DNA of 64,000 bases from Bacteroidota bacterium (GCA_008933805.1 WBUH01000012.1:87431-151430), one strand, 5' to 3'; counted from the stretch's first letter, positions 53,679-63,196 are shown. The notes: generated by a model from the letters alone, not told the origin. Numbers and translations are program-made.

Positions 53679-54647
53679 ATGAGTACTGAAAATACCGAAC
53701 ACGTAGAATGCCTTATCATAGGTTCAGGCCCCGCAGGTTATACAGCGGCTATATATGCTGCCCGTGCTGATATGAAACCCGTAATGTATGAAGGAATGCA
53801 GCCCGGCGGCCAGCTTACCATTACTACCGAGGTTGAAAATTACCCCGGTTTCCCAACGGGTGTTGAAGGCCCGCACATGATGGAGTTGTTTAAGCAACAA
53901 GCCACACGTTTGGGTGCTGATATTCGTTTTGGTATGGCTACTTCGGTTGATTTTTCGGTATATCCCCGCAAAGTGGTGGTGGATAATAACAAAACCATCT
54001 TGGCTGAAAGCGTGATTATTGCTACGGGTGCATCGGCCAAATGGTTGGGATTGCCCAGCGAAGAACATCTTAAAAACATGGGTGGCGGTGTGAGTGCTTG
54101 TGCTGTTTGCGACGGGTTTTTCTACCGTGGAAAAGACGTAGTGATAGTTGGAGCAGGTGATACTGCTTGCGAAGAAGCCAGTTACCTAGCCAAAATATGT
54201 AAGAAAGTATATATGTTGGTGCGTAAAGACCATTTCCGTGCCAGCAAAGCCATGCAACACCGCGTAATGAATACGCCCAACATTGAGGTGTTGTTTAATA
54301 CTGAAACCGAAGAGATTGTGGGTCAACAAGTAGTTGAAGCTGCCATTGTGGTAAACAATGTTACAGGAGAAAAACGCGAACTGAAAATTGACGGCTTTTT
54401 TGTGGCCATCGGACACACCCCTAACACCGATATATTCAAAGATTTTATTGACTTAGACGAGCAAGGTTATATTAAAACCGTGCCCGGCAGCACCCGCACC
54501 AATATTGAAGGTGTTTTTGCCTGCGGCGATGCTCAAGATAAAGTATACCGACAAGCCATAACTGCAGCTGGAACAGGCTGTATGGCTGCCCTTGATGCTG
54601 AGCGCTATCTTGGAGCTAAAAAGGCCTTAGAAATGATGGAAGCCTAA
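53679..54647 (+). CDS. trxB: Thioredoxin-disulfide reductase
   Basis: Reduces thioredoxin with NADPH through FAD. 322 residues. FAD motif IIGSGPAGYTAAIYAARA, redox pair C141 and C144 (SACAVCDGFFYRG), NADPH motif VVIVGAGDTACEEASYLA, and C-terminal FAD motif GVFACGDAQDKVYRQAITAAGTGC. Ordinary low-molecular-weight TrxB. ATG start; the box CATCTTTG at 53642 may be its promoter. Cytoplasmic. Confidence 0.96.
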   Translation: MSTENTEHVECLIIGSGPAGYTAAIYAARADMKPVMYEGMQPGGQLTITTEVENYPGFPTGVEGPHMMELFKQQATRLGADIRFGMATSVDFSVYPRKVVVDNNKTILAESVIIATGASAKWLGLPSEEHLKNMGGGVSACAVCDGFFYRGKDVVIVGAGDTACEEASYLAKICKKVYMLVRKDHFRASKAMQHRVMNTPNIEVLFNTETEEIVGQQVVEAAIVVNNVTGEKRELKIDGFFVAIGHTPNTDIFKDFIDLDEQGYIKTVPGSTRTNIEGVFACGDAQDKVYRQAITAAGTGCMAALDAERYLGAKKALEMMEA

Positions 54648-54726
54648 GCGGTTGGTTATCGGTGATTAGTTATTAGGGTTCCCTGATAACGAAAACCGTA
54701 ACTGATACTACTGAATAGGATAGCCT

Positions 54727-54734
54727 TATATTTG
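54727..54734 (+). promoter_or_regulatory. -7 box of panB
   Basis: TATATTTG, eight bases before the ATG; leader of only a few bases. Confidence 0.5.
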
Positions 54735-54742
54735 TACTCTTT

Positions 54743-55564
54743 ATGACTACCAACAAATACAAAGAAATAACAAGGGTAACCACCCACGTGTTGCAGGAGA
54801 TGAAGGAGAGGGGTGAGAAAATAAGTATGCTCACGGCTTACGATTACAGCATGGCAAAAATTTTTGATGAAGCAAAAATTGATGTATTGTTGGTAGGTGA
54901 TTCAGCATCAAACGTAATGGCAGGACACATGACTACCTTGCCTATTACCCTCGACCAAATGATATACCATGCGGCGTCGGTGGTTAGAGCTGTGTTTCGT
55001 GCGTTGGTAGTAGTTGATTTACCCTTTGGTTCTTACCAAGGTAATAGCAAAGAAGCATTAAACAGTGCCATCCGTATTATGAAAGAGGCGGGTGCCCATG
55101 CTATTAAGTTAGAGGGTGGAGAAGAGATTTTGGAGTCAGTAAGGCGTATTCTTTCAGCGGGTGTACCTGTAATGGGTCACTTGGGTTTAACCCCGCAATC
55201 CATTTACAAATTCGGAACGTTTGAAGTACGTGCAAAAGAAGAAGCCGAAGCGGCTAAATTGGTTCAAGATGCCAACTTGCTTGCTGAGGCGGGATGCTTT
55301 GCCATAGTGCTTGAAAAAATCCCTGCAAAACTTGCACAAAAGGTAGCTCAAAGCGTTAAAGTACCCATTATCGGTATTGGTGCAGGCCCTCATGTTGACG
55401 GGCAGGTATTGGTAAGCCATGATATGTTGGGCATTACCCGCGAGTTCAGTCCCCGTTTTCTACGCCGTTATATGACTTTGTACGACGATATTAAAGTAGC
55501 CACAGAGCGTTATATCGAGGATATTAAGTTGGGTGATTTCCCCAACGATAAAGAAAGCTACTAA
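54743..55564 (+). CDS. panB: 3-methyl-2-oxobutanoate hydroxymethyltransferase
   Basis: First step of pantothenate synthesis: ketoisovalerate plus methylene-tetrahydrofolate to ketopantoate. 273 residues, ATG start. Landmarks: [31 protein letters not shown], metal ligands D around [41 protein letters not shown], and [15 protein letters not shown]. Complete and typical. panC/panD are not in this window. A terminator follows. Confidence 0.95.
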   Translation: MTTNKYKEITRVTTHVLQEMKERGEKISMLTAYDYSMAKIFDEAKIDVLLVGDSASNVMAGHMTTLPITLDQMIYHAASVVRAVFRALVVVDLPFGSYQGNSKEALNSAIRIMKEAGAHAIKLEGGEEILESVRRILSAGVPVMGHLGLTPQSIYKFGTFEVRAKEEAEAAKLVQDANLLAEAGCFAIVLEKIPAKLAQKVAQSVKVPIIGIGAGPHVDGQVLVSHDMLGITREFSPRFLRRYMTLYDDIKVATERYIEDIKLGDFPNDKESY

Positions 55565-55633
55565 GCGTATAAAAAATGAACGGCTTGGTTGTATAAGCAA
55601 TCCGTTTTATCGTATAAAGTATTGAACAAGTAT

Positions 55634-55659
55634 AAAAGCCCCACGCAGTGGGGCTTTTT
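55634..55659 (+). terminator. Terminator of panB
   Basis: AAAAGCCCCAC, loop GCA, GTGGGGCTTTTT. A repeat remnant (AATCCGTTTTATCG) precedes it. Confidence 0.88.
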
Positions 55660-55710
55660 GTTTAAACCCCCGTTTGTAGCATACCGTTTGGGTATTAAAA
55701 CTATACCCGA

Positions 55711-57015
55711 ATGAAAAAAACAATTACTCTTACAATAGTGCTGATGCTGTGTGTGGTATTCGGCAAATCACAAACACTTTCTAAAGTTGGCAGCGGCATA
55801 GCCGGCGTGTATATTAATGATGTAATAACCATGGGTGGTAAACTGTATGCCGGTGGTTATTTTACCCCCGGCGGGGTTGCCAAAGACCACGTATATAATT
55901 TTAGTGGCAGCGGGTGGAATTCAATGAAGGGCGGTGTATCAGGCATTACTTTTCCGTTTATAACAGCATTTCAACAATACAATAACCTGCTTTTTGTGTG
56001 TGGCGGCTTTACACAAGCGGGTGGGTTTACCACTAAAGATATAGCTATTTGGGATGGTTATACTTGGGTTGACCCCAAAGGCGGGGTAGAGTCGGCTTGT
56101 AGTTTTGAAGTGTACAACAACCAGTTATACGTGGGTACACGAACGATATTGAGCAACGGTGGTACAAAGGCCTTTTTGTGGCGATGGACGGGTACCGGTT
56201 GGGAAAATCTTGCGGATAGTTTTGTGGTAGAACCTACTGCAAATTTTGATTTGCAGGGCATACAGGCCATGAAAGTATACAATGGCAAGCTGGTAGTGGC
56301 AGGGCTGTTTAAATCGGTGAACGGGTTGGAAGTGAATAATATTGCGGCATGGAACGGCGCACAATGGGAAACACTGGGTAGCGGGACGAACGGGCAAGTA
56401 TTTGCTTTAGAGGTGTGGGGTGATACGTTGTTTGCCGGGGGGCGGTTTAGTAATGCAGGCGGACAGCTAACCGAAAATATGGCCAAATGGCACAATGGCG
56501 GCTGGCAAGGTTTAAAAGCAGCGGTTGACCAACGTATTACTGCTTTTGAAGTATATAACGGTAAGTTGTGGGTGGGCGGTGATTTTTTTACCCCAAACCG
56601 TGGAATATTGACATATAAAGGGGGTGTGTTTTCAACTCCGTTTACACCTGATGACGGGGTAGGTGCTTTTTGTGTAGACGGGAACAGCTTAATTATCGGG
56701 GGTAATTTTTCAGCAATCGACGGGCAAAACTTCTCCTTAATTGCAAGGTATACCGAACCGGGATTGAGTGTTGAAACTGAAAACGAGTTTTCAGTTACGG
56801 CATATCCTAACCCTGTAAGCGAACAATTATATTTTAAAATACCTGATGACGAGCCCGTCCAAATAACCATTTATGATAATTTGGGCAAAATAGTAATGCA
56901 AGGCGCTTACATGCCCATGCAAGGAATAGCGGTAAATGAGCTTCCACAGGGACATTATTATGCAGCGGTACAGCAAAAAAACACACTTAGTTATACGAGC
57001 TTCATCAAACAATAA
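55711..57015 (+). CDS. Propeller-type secreted protein with T9SS type A sorting domain
   Basis: 434 residues. Signal MKKTITLTIVLMLCVVFGKSQ. Five or six repeats of about 50 residues contain LYAGGYF/LFVCGGFTQAGG and W.G..W..LG.G signatures (YAGGYFTPGG, VAGLFKSVNGLEVNNIAAWNG, FAGGRFSNAGGQLTENMAKW). These are typical of Kelch-like or delta-60-like beta-propellers. C-terminal Por domain: VTAYPNPVSEQLYFKI, ITIYDNLGKIVMQGA, LPQGHYYAAVQQKN. T9SS export; role unknown. ATG start. The next gene follows after 136 bases. Confidence 0.88.
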   Translation: MKKTITLTIVLMLCVVFGKSQTLSKVGSGIAGVYINDVITMGGKLYAGGYFTPGGVAKDHVYNFSGSGWNSMKGGVSGITFPFITAFQQYNNLLFVCGGFTQAGGFTTKDIAIWDGYTWVDPKGGVESACSFEVYNNQLYVGTRTILSNGGTKAFLWRWTGTGWENLADSFVVEPTANFDLQGIQAMKVYNGKLVVAGLFKSVNGLEVNNIAAWNGAQWETLGSGTNGQVFALEVWGDTLFAGGRFSNAGGQLTENMAKWHNGGWQGLKAAVDQRITAFEVYNGKLWVGGDFFTPNRGILTYKGGVFSTPFTPDDGVGAFCVDGNSLIIGGNFSAIDGQNFSLIARYTEPGLSVETENEFSVTAYPNPVSEQLYFKIPDDEPVQITIYDNLGKIVMQGAYMPMQGIAVNELPQGHYYAAVQQKNTLSYTSFIKQ

Positions 57016-57137
57016 ACCAATATTTTAAGTGCCGGGCCGTATTGAAACTCTGTTTTGATGCGGCCTTACTAATTTTTATACAAATACCAATTATGAGTAA
57101 GCAGCTTTTGTAATCCTTCCAACATCTGTATATAAAA

Positions 57138-57142
57138 GGAGG
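57138..57142 (+). promoter_or_regulatory. Strong Shine-Dalgarno before the DUF5723-like gene
   Basis: GGAGG, nine bases before ATG 57152 and only three before TTG 57146, so it decides for the ATG. Such full matches are rare in this window; the other obvious one is at infC. Confidence 0.6.
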
Positions 57143-57151
57143 GGATTGATT

Positions 57152-58603
57152 ATGAAGGCACTACTATTACTTGGAGTATTTTTCCTATCAAAATTATTAT
57201 GTTCTCAAAACCTCATTAATTACGGCCAAACAAATACAGCAGGTATTTACGGCACACTCAGCAACCCGGCATTAGCAGCCGGCAGTACCGATTATTTAAG
57301 TATTAACCTTGCCGGCGCAGGGCTCACACTCGAAAACAACTTAATCCATTCAAAGTTAAAGTACTCGTTGTACCAAATTGTAACCTTACAACACAAACGC
57401 GACCAACAACCCCATCACTCGCCCCCCTATTTTGAGGAGGCACCCAAAAAGAGAACAACTCCTTCGTTTTACCTGAACACACAGGTATTATTACCGTCGG
57501 TTAAATTCAATATCACACCAAAAGTAGCTGCATTTGTGTATGCCCGTGAGCGGGTTACGGGTAATGTGGTTGAGGTGGCCAGTAATATTATGCCTGTTTT
57601 TACAGACAGGAAATCGCCGTATGTACCCAAGGGTACTGATTATAAAACCGATATACGCGTACTGGGTTACCGCGAGGTTGCCGCAGGTCTTTCAATGGTA
57701 GTATATGACAGGCGGGAGGCTCGGGTAAAAATAGGCGTTACCGTCAAACAAATTACTGCTCGCTTTGCATACGTGTTAAATGTAGCGCAGTTTGAGGCCA
57801 ATGTTACAACTAATGAGGTGAGCATACTCTCTCGTTATCGCATTATAAATACCGATATAAACAGCTTGGCTCAGAAACCTGAGGCGTTTGTTTTGGGTAC
57901 CGTATCGGCAGGTACGGGAATGGGACTTGATGCAGGTATCGTGTATGAACACCGTCCGTATAGATTACGCAACCGTTATACGGTGTTGAACCCCAAGGGC
58001 AGGAATAAAAATTTCAGACAAAGGGATTTGATAAAATACGATTACCGTATTGGTGTGTCTCTGCTGGATTGGGGAAAGGTGGAACTATCAAGCAAAAATA
58101 CCCAAGACAGGGTGCTTGAAGCACAATCTACCCTTGATTTGCGAAGAGCACCAACCCCTGAGGAATACGAAAGGGAGTTAAAGAAAAACGAACGGGTACT
58201 TTCTGAACAAAAAAATACGGCATTAAACCTGCCGGCGGTATTAATGCTTACAGGCGATTACAGAATAAACCGGCAATGGTTTATTAATATCAGCTATGCC
58301 CAAAACTTACGCAGTACCAAAAAGGCGGAGAATTTTTATGCGCCCACAGCATTTAATGCGTTGCTGCGAAAAGAAATGGAGCATATAACCTGCGGAATAC
58401 CATTGCGTGTTGTTCCCCGCACCAGTACTGTTACCATAGGTGGTTTTATACAGGCAGGGCCGTTTTTTGCGGGCACCGATAATATTTTTACTTTTTTTAA
58501 CCGCAGGATGTACAACCCCTCGGTATATGCGGGGTTGTGTTATACCATTAAGTACAGAAAAGACCCTACGATAGAAACGTTTAAAAATTTCGGGCAGTTT
58601 TAA
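57152..58603 (+). CDS. Outer-membrane-type protein (DUF5723-like)
   Basis: 483 residues from ATG 57152. Signal MKALLLLGVFFLSKLLCSQ. The start NLINYGQTNTAGIYGTLSNPALAAGSTDYLSINLAGAG resembles the DUF5723/PorV-like beta-barrel proteins of Bacteroidota (from memory). Alternating hydrophobic strands with aromatic ends throughout (AFVYARERVTGNVVEVA, YRIGVSLLDWGKVELSS, WFINISYAQNLR) fit an outer-membrane barrel. C-terminus YAGLCYTIKYRKDPT ends near an aromatic, as barrels often do. Function unknown. May be cotranscribed with the preceding T9SS gene. Confidence 0.75.
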   Translation: MKALLLLGVFFLSKLLCSQNLINYGQTNTAGIYGTLSNPALAAGSTDYLSINLAGAGLTLENNLIHSKLKYSLYQIVTLQHKRDQQPHHSPPYFEEAPKKRTTPSFYLNTQVLLPSVKFNITPKVAAFVYARERVTGNVVEVASNIMPVFTDRKSPYVPKGTDYKTDIRVLGYREVAAGLSMVVYDRREARVKIGVTVKQITARFAYVLNVAQFEANVTTNEVSILSRYRIINTDINSLAQKPEAFVLGTVSAGTGMGLDAGIVYEHRPYRLRNRYTVLNPKGRNKNFRQRDLIKYDYRIGVSLLDWGKVELSSKNTQDRVLEAQSTLDLRRAPTPEEYERELKKNERVLSEQKNTALNLPAVLMLTGDYRINRQWFINISYAQNLRSTKKAENFYAPTAFNALLRKEMEHITCGIPLRVVPRTSTVTIGGFIQAGPFFAGTDNIFTFFNRRMYNPSVYAGLCYTIKYRKDPTIETFKNFGQF

Positions 58604-58644
58604 TAAAAAATAACCCCGCCCAAAGTATCACAAAGGGGCGGGGT
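58604..58644 (-). terminator. Terminator of the radical SAM gene
   Basis: On the minus strand ACCCCGCCC and GGGCGGGGT pair around a 14-base loop, then TATTTTTTATT. It also lies right after the plus-strand gene ending 58603. Confidence 0.75.
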
Positions 58645-58668
58645 GTTTGCAATTGATAGGGTAGGTAT

Positions 58669-59733
58669 TTATAGTAGTTTTAACTGGCCGGGACGTTGGA
58701 AAGAGGTAATATCAAGCTCAGGAAAAATTCTGTCGCCCAAAAACTTTCGTTTGGCCACAGTGTGCATTTGCGCAATGCTTTCGGCCACATTACCGTCGCC
58801 GCGCATACGGGTACCAAAACGGCTGTCGTTTAGTTTACCTGCGTGGCATTGTTTAATCAGTTTCAAAACTTTGTTTGCCCTGTCGGGAAAGTTTTTCTGC
58901 ACCCAATCGGTAAAAAGCGGAGCTATAATTCCGTTTAGGCGCACAATGGTATAGCCCGCGCCCAAAGCACCTGCGTTGGCAGCTTCTTCAATAAGGGTAG
59001 GTATTTCAGCACTGTTTAGCCCCGGTATTATGGGTGCCGTCATTACCCCAACGGGCACGCCTGCTTCGGTAAGTTTTTCAATCATCCGCAGGCGTTGCTT
59101 GCCCGTAACCGTTCGGGGTTCCATAGCTTGGCGCAAGGGCTCGTTCAGGGTGGTAAGGCTTACATGCACATTTACCAGCCGTTGTTTGGCCATTTCGGCC
59201 AGTATATCAGTATCTCTAAGTACTAATGCGTTTTTGGTAATAATCCCCACAGGGTTTTTGTATCTCAGGCATATTTCAAGCATTTGCCGGGTTAGTTTGT
59301 ATTTCCGTTCGGCAGGCTGGTAGCAATCGGTATTGCCGCTCAGCATAATCACATCAGGTCGCCAGTTAGGGTTTTCAAACGTTTGTTGCAGCAGGGCAGG
59401 AGCGTGAGGCTTCACCATTATTTTGGTTTCAAAATCAATCCCGCCTGAAAATCCCCAGTACTCGTGTGCATTGCGCGCATAGCAATAAATACAGCCGTGT
59501 TCGCAGCCTTGGTACGGATTTACCGAATACATTGCAGGCGTATCGGGGCTTTCGGGTTTGTTCACAATCTTTTTAGGGTACTCGTGAAAAAACTCGGTTA
59601 CGTGTTGTGTGGGTAAATCTTCGTCCAATCCCTCATAATGCTCTTGCACCAATTGCGATGAAAGGTATTTATTGGCCGTGTTGATTTGTGCTCCACGTCC
59701 GTGATGGTAATTGTTTATTTTTTCATCATACAT
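58669..59733 (-). CDS. Radical SAM protein (PA0069/SplB-like)
   Basis: 354 residues. The cluster-binding motif CxxxCxxC is at C77, C81, C84 in YQGCEHGCIYCYAR. Adjacent parts are THVTEFFHEYPKKIVNKPESPD-like, KIMVKPHAPALLQQ, VIMLSGNTDCYQPAE, VGIITKNALVLRDTDIL, and GVPVGVMTAPIIPGLNSAEIPTL. This is the PA0069 family, related to spore photoproduct lyase; substrate not established. ATG start. No partner gene adjacent. Confidence 0.9.
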   Translation of the reverse strand: MYDEKINNYHHGRGAQINTANKYLSSQLVQEHYEGLDEDLPTQHVTEFFHEYPKKIVNKPESPDTPAMYSVNPYQGCEHGCIYCYARNAHEYWGFSGGIDFETKIMVKPHAPALLQQTFENPNWRPDVIMLSGNTDCYQPAERKYKLTRQMLEICLRYKNPVGIITKNALVLRDTDILAEMAKQRLVNVHVSLTTLNEPLRQAMEPRTVTGKQRLRMIEKLTEAGVPVGVMTAPIIPGLNSAEIPTLIEEAANAGALGAGYTIVRLNGIIAPLFTDWVQKNFPDRANKVLKLIKQCHAGKLNDSRFGTRMRGDGNVAESIAQMHTVAKRKFLGDRIFPELDITSFQRPGQLKLL

Positions 59734-59894
59734 TTGTTTATAATATAAACTTTATAGACAATACTCCGCAATTTTTTTATGATTTGTGGACAAGTAGTAT
59801 TACAATAAGATTGTTAGTGATTGATTATCAATAGGTAATTTTTAGAAAGACAGAAGTGCTGATAGTTAGCAGGATTGAAATTCTGCTCTGTAGA

Positions 59895-59941
59895 AATTGC
59901 AATGCGAAGCGGGACTTAAGTCCCGCTTCGCATTGTAATTT
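59895..59941. terminator. Perfect 36-base palindrome, probable bidirectional terminator
   Basis: CAATGCGAAGCGGGACTT and its exact inverse meet without a spacer at CTTAAG (59900-59935). Outer A/T pairs extend it to about 59895-59941. It is 37 bases 3' of the thioesterase gene on the minus strand. Confidence 0.6.
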
Positions 59942-59977
59942 TATAAAGGATGGATTTTAATCCGTCGAACAGAAGAT

Positions 59978-60367
59978 TTATAAGGCAGCAAACAAACGTT
60001 CTACTTTTTCTTTTTTAAGAATTTTTTGGCCGGTTTCGCCCGTAGCAATAATACGTTCACCCACGCGGGCCGTGTATTTGCAAACCACTTCGTTTTTCTC
60101 AATTTTCACCACTTCGGCTTCAAAAACCACTTCGCTGCCCACCAACGCAGGCGAGTGGTGCATTACCGTTAAAAACGTCCCGATACCTTCTTCATCGGCC
60201 TCTTTCATTTCTAACACAAATAATCGGCAAGCCCATTCTGCATCTTTGCCAAGTGCAAAGGTGGCATACACGGGGTGCACCTGCCCACTGTCAAACGTTG
60301 CAGTTTCATTAGCGGTTACAGTTTTTGTGTAGTACTTCTTAGCTCCAGCGGCAAAAGGGTTAATCAT
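59978..60367 (-). CDS. Hotdog-fold thioesterase (FlK-like)
   Basis: 129 residues from ATG 60367 (MINPFAAGAKKYYTKTV); the longer frame from 60412 overlaps the promoter. Hotdog pattern: TVTANETATFDSGQVHPVYATFALGKDAEWACRLFVLEMKEADEEGIGTFLTVMHHSPALVGSEVVFEAEVV (in parts). Catalytic candidates are the Thr/Glu/His trio in ATFA, EMKEADEEG and VMHHSPAL, as in fluoroacetyl-CoA thioesterase-like proteins. Acyl-CoA substrate unknown. Cytoplasmic. Confidence 0.87.
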   Translation of the reverse strand: MINPFAAGAKKYYTKTVTANETATFDSGQVHPVYATFALGKDAEWACRLFVLEMKEADEEGIGTFLTVMHHSPALVGSEVVFEAEVVKIEKNEVVCKYTARVGERIIATGETGQKILKKEKVERLFAAL

Positions 60368-60385
60368 AATAATAAGGTTGCAGCA

Positions 60386-60393
60386 CAAATGTA
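60386..60393 (-). promoter_or_regulatory. -7 box of the thioesterase gene
   Basis: TACATTTG on the minus strand, 18 bases before ATG 60367. Confidence 0.5.
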
Positions 60394-60587
60394 TAAAAGC
60401 GCGTTTAAACATGAGGGCGCAATCGGGAATAAATCCTTACATGGTTTAAAAAACGGTAGGTTTATTTGGAACGAGCCACCACACAAATGGCGGGCTTTAT
60501 GCCCGTCGGGTTGGCAGGAATAAAACCTTCCGCTAATAACCTAGCTCCTTAATATTATCAATAGCGTCAGGTTTCATGCCCGATGCA

Positions 60588-61361
60588 TCAATAGGCTTGA
60601 TGGGCATCGTGGCGAAGTTTTTCAGAAAGTTCTTTACCCAAATACCTGTCAACCAACGCATGAATTACATACAATAGCGGCGTTATTAATAAGGCAACAA
60701 CAAACTTATAAATGTAGTTATTGGTACCTATTGCAGCTACTTTCCCAAGACTCCAATCGCCACCGATATAAAAGGCAATAAATAGCACTATGTAACTATC
60801 TATCAGTTGCGATACTAAAGTCGACCCCGTACTGCGCACCCACAAGGCTTTTTCGCCCGTGCGTTTCTTTAAAAAGTGGAACACGGAAACATCCACCAAC
60901 TGACCAATCATAAAAGCACTCAGTGAGCCAACAATAATATTCATTCCCTGCCCGAATATTTGTGCAAAGGCGGTTTGCATATTTACCACCGTACCGTCAA
61001 CCAGTTTTTGCTCAATCCACCACGATGCAGGTGTTAGGTGTATCACCCCGTAAATAATCAAAAATGCATACCCTATCAGTGCTGCTGCAATGTAGCTAAA
61101 GGTACGAACGCCGCGTTTGCCAAAGTACTCATTAATAATATCCGTCATAATAAATACAAAAGGCCAGGGCAGTACCCCTGCGGTCAAATCCATGTTTAGG
61201 GTATAGCCCAGCAGGTTAATACCAAAAGGTTTGATGCCTAAAGTGCCTTCTAATGAAAATATTTTAACGCCTATAAACTCTGCCAATAAAGCGTTGCATA
61301 TAAAAAACGAACCCAAAATAAGAAACAACAAGGTGCGTTTACGGTGTTCTAATTCTTGCAT
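60588..61361 (-). CDS. yhhQ: Queuosine precursor transporter
   Basis: Integral membrane protein of 257 residues, YhhQ/DUF165 family, which takes up preQ0/preQ1 for queuosine synthesis. About six membrane helices: LLFLILGSFFICNALLAEFIGVKIF, VLPWPFVFIMTDIINEYFG (signature), TFSYIAAALIGYAFLIIYGV, MNIIVGSLSAFMIGQLVDV, STLVSQLIDSYIVLFIAFYIGG, and a last one before the basic tail. Conserved polar residues in the membrane (D in MTDIINE, N and Q in SAFMIGQLVD) line the path. ATG start. No preQ1 riboswitch recognised in the short upstream region. Confidence 0.92.
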   Translation of the reverse strand: MQELEHRKRTLLFLILGSFFICNALLAEFIGVKIFSLEGTLGIKPFGINLLGYTLNMDLTAGVLPWPFVFIMTDIINEYFGKRGVRTFSYIAAALIGYAFLIIYGVIHLTPASWWIEQKLVDGTVVNMQTAFAQIFGQGMNIIVGSLSAFMIGQLVDVSVFHFLKKRTGEKALWVRSTGSTLVSQLIDSYIVLFIAFYIGGDWSLGKVAAIGTNNYIYKFVVALLITPLLYVIHALVDRYLGKELSEKLRHDAHQAY

Positions 61362-61403
61362 AGTTTGGTTTTAGTAACTCAATGATAGGGATTTTTGTAT
61401 AAT

Positions 61404-61411
61404 TATATTTG
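61404..61411 (+). promoter_or_regulatory. -7 box upstream of the T9SS gene
   Basis: TATATTTG, 46 bases before ATG 61458. It falls inside the longer ORF reading and argues against a start at 61395. Confidence 0.5.
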
Positions 61412-61457
61412 CTTAACAACATCAATCTACATTTATCGTCTTACATTCATATCATAT

Positions 61458-62519
61458 ATGAAAAATCTCATCATAGCAGCGTTGCTTTTTATTAGCACGG
61501 GCAGTTTTGCCCAAACTTCAGGTATTTTTCCCGATAGTATTGCCTATTGGCGTGAAGGTGGCATGGGGGGAGATATTGACGGTGGCTCACTTTATTTTAG
61601 CGATTATGTGATGCAAGGAGATACAGTTGTTAACGGTCAATCTTGCAAAAATCTTTACTGCAATAGGGTGGCCTATAAAAATTATAAAGGACATTATTCA
61701 ACACATTCTTCACAGCCCTTTGTATTCAACGATAAATTTGGATATATCAATAAAATAGGTGTTTTGAGGAAAGAAGGCTCAAAGCTGTTTGTGCGTTTTG
61801 AATCTACACTAACCGATAACAGGGTATTATTGATTGAAGATTCTATTTTAAAATCGGGTAAAGAGTATTTGGTGTTTGATAATAATTGGAAAAGGGGAGA
61901 TACTATATTTAGTGAGCATTACAAACCCGGTAACGTTAAGTATTTGGTGGTAAAAAATCAGATGAAGGTTTTGAGGCCGTCTGTTTCTGCCGATAGTCTT
62001 GAAGTACTTACTTTTTATGGAAAAGAACCTGCGGGATTGGTTTCTGATATTTTCGACAGCACCCTTTTTATTAAGGGCATGGGGTTTAATTCTTCATTCT
62101 TTTTTAGGTTAATGAATTTTGATACAGCTTCTGTTGTAAATTCAGTAGCAGGGGGTATTAGGGGTGTTACTCCGTTTTGCGGGAATGGAAACTTAAGATA
62201 TTACAGAAATGAATTTAGCGGTGAAATGTTTGATTGTGCAACAATCCCTACTAAAATATCTGTTGGAATAAGAGATATAAAAACGGTTAGTATTGGCGGT
62301 TATCCCAATCCTGTGATTGATAACATTACTTTTTCAGGGATAGAGGGGAATATAAACACCGTATGGGTGCAGAATACGTTGGGGCAGGACAATACGGCTG
62401 CATATACTGTGGATAATGGAAATTTAACGGTTTTGGCTGATGGCTTGGCAGAAGGGGTTTATTTAATACGGATAGAAACCGACAAAACCACCTACCTTTG
62501 CAAAATTAGTAAACAATAA
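61458..62519 (+). CDS. Secreted protein with T9SS type A sorting domain
   Basis: 353 residues from ATG 61458. Signal MKNLIIAALLFISTGSFAQ. The body (WREGGMGGDIDGGSLYFSDYVMQGDTVVNGQSCKNLYC, in parts) is a beta-rich domain of a kind often found in short T9SS proteins of this phylum; function unknown. A cysteine pair near QSCKNLYC and another at FCGNG/FDCATI may form disulphides. C-terminal Por domain: SIGGYPNPVIDNITFSG, VWVQNTLGQ, LAEGVYLIRIETDK, KISKQ. The pseudouridine synthase starts two bases after the stop. Confidence 0.85.
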   Translation: MKNLIIAALLFISTGSFAQTSGIFPDSIAYWREGGMGGDIDGGSLYFSDYVMQGDTVVNGQSCKNLYCNRVAYKNYKGHYSTHSSQPFVFNDKFGYINKIGVLRKEGSKLFVRFESTLTDNRVLLIEDSILKSGKEYLVFDNNWKRGDTIFSEHYKPGNVKYLVVKNQMKVLRPSVSADSLEVLTFYGKEPAGLVSDIFDSTLFIKGMGFNSSFFFRLMNFDTASVVNSVAGGIRGVTPFCGNGNLRYYRNEFSGEMFDCATIPTKISVGIRDIKTVSIGGYPNPVIDNITFSGIEGNINTVWVQNTLGQDNTAAYTVDNGNLTVLADGLAEGVYLIRIETDKTTYLCKISKQ

Positions 62520-62521
62520 TT

Positions 62522-63196
62522 TTGAACGTTCCATTTCCGATTCTTTACGAAGACAATCACCTGATAGCTATTAACAAGCAGGCAGGTCAATTAGTGCAGG
62601 CAGATAAAACAGGCGACGAAGCCCTGCCCGACCAAATAAAAGCATACATAAAAGATAAGTACAATAAACCCGGTGATGTTTTTTTGGGGGTGATACACCG
62701 TATAGACAGGCCTGTATCAGGCGTGTGTTTGTTTGCGCGTACCAGCAAAGCACTGGAACGTATGAACGAAAAGTTTAGGGAACGTGATTTAAGTAAAACC
62801 TATTGGGCTATTTTAAAGCAAAAACCCCACAACGAGAAGGGGAAACTGATACATTGGTTGGTGAAAGACCACGACCAAAACCGCACTAAAGCGCATTTGC
62901 GTGAGGTACCGGGCAGCAAACGTGCCGAACTTGATTTTGAATTGATTGGTGAACGTGCTGGGTATTTTTTGTTAAAAGTAACCCCGCTTACAGGTCGTCC
63001 CCACCAAATAAGGGTGCAGCTTTCAACCGCTATAGGCCCTATTGTTGGCGATTTGAAATACGGATACCCCGAGGCCAACTCTGACGGTAGCATTTGTTTG
63101 CACGCCCGCGAGTTAACTTTTATGCACCCTGTGCAAAAAGTGCCTGTAAAAATAACCGCAGCAGCCCCCAAGCTGGATATTTGGAAGTTGTTTTAA
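62522..63196 (+). CDS. RluA-family pseudouridine synthase
   Basis: 224 residues, TTG start (MNVPFPILYEDNHLIAINKQAG). Catalytic Asp is D62 in HRIDRPVSGVCLFARTSKAL, the RluA-family signature. PLTGRPHQIRVQLS and GDLKYGYPEAN complete it. No S4 domain, so a short form acting on rRNA or tRNA; the site is not predictable. Adjacent to the T9SS gene by two bases, therefore cotranscribed. A weak hairpin with A-run (63202-63230) lies downstream. Confidence 0.92.
   Translation: MNVPFPILYEDNHLIAINKQAGQLVQADKTGDEALPDQIKAYIKDKYNKPGDVFLGVIHRIDRPVSGVCLFARTSKALERMNEKFRERDLSKTYWAILKQKPHNEKGKLIHWLVKDHDQNRTKAHLREVPGSKRAELDFELIGERAGYFLLKVTPLTGRPHQIRVQLSTAIGPIVGDLKYGYPEANSDGSICLHARELTFMHPVQKVPVKITAAAPKLDIWKLF

Noticed and set aside
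56058..56870. 270-codon minus-strand ORF opposite the T9SS gene
   Set aside because: Shadow of the propeller gene; proline/cysteine-rich nonsense sequence without signal or motif.
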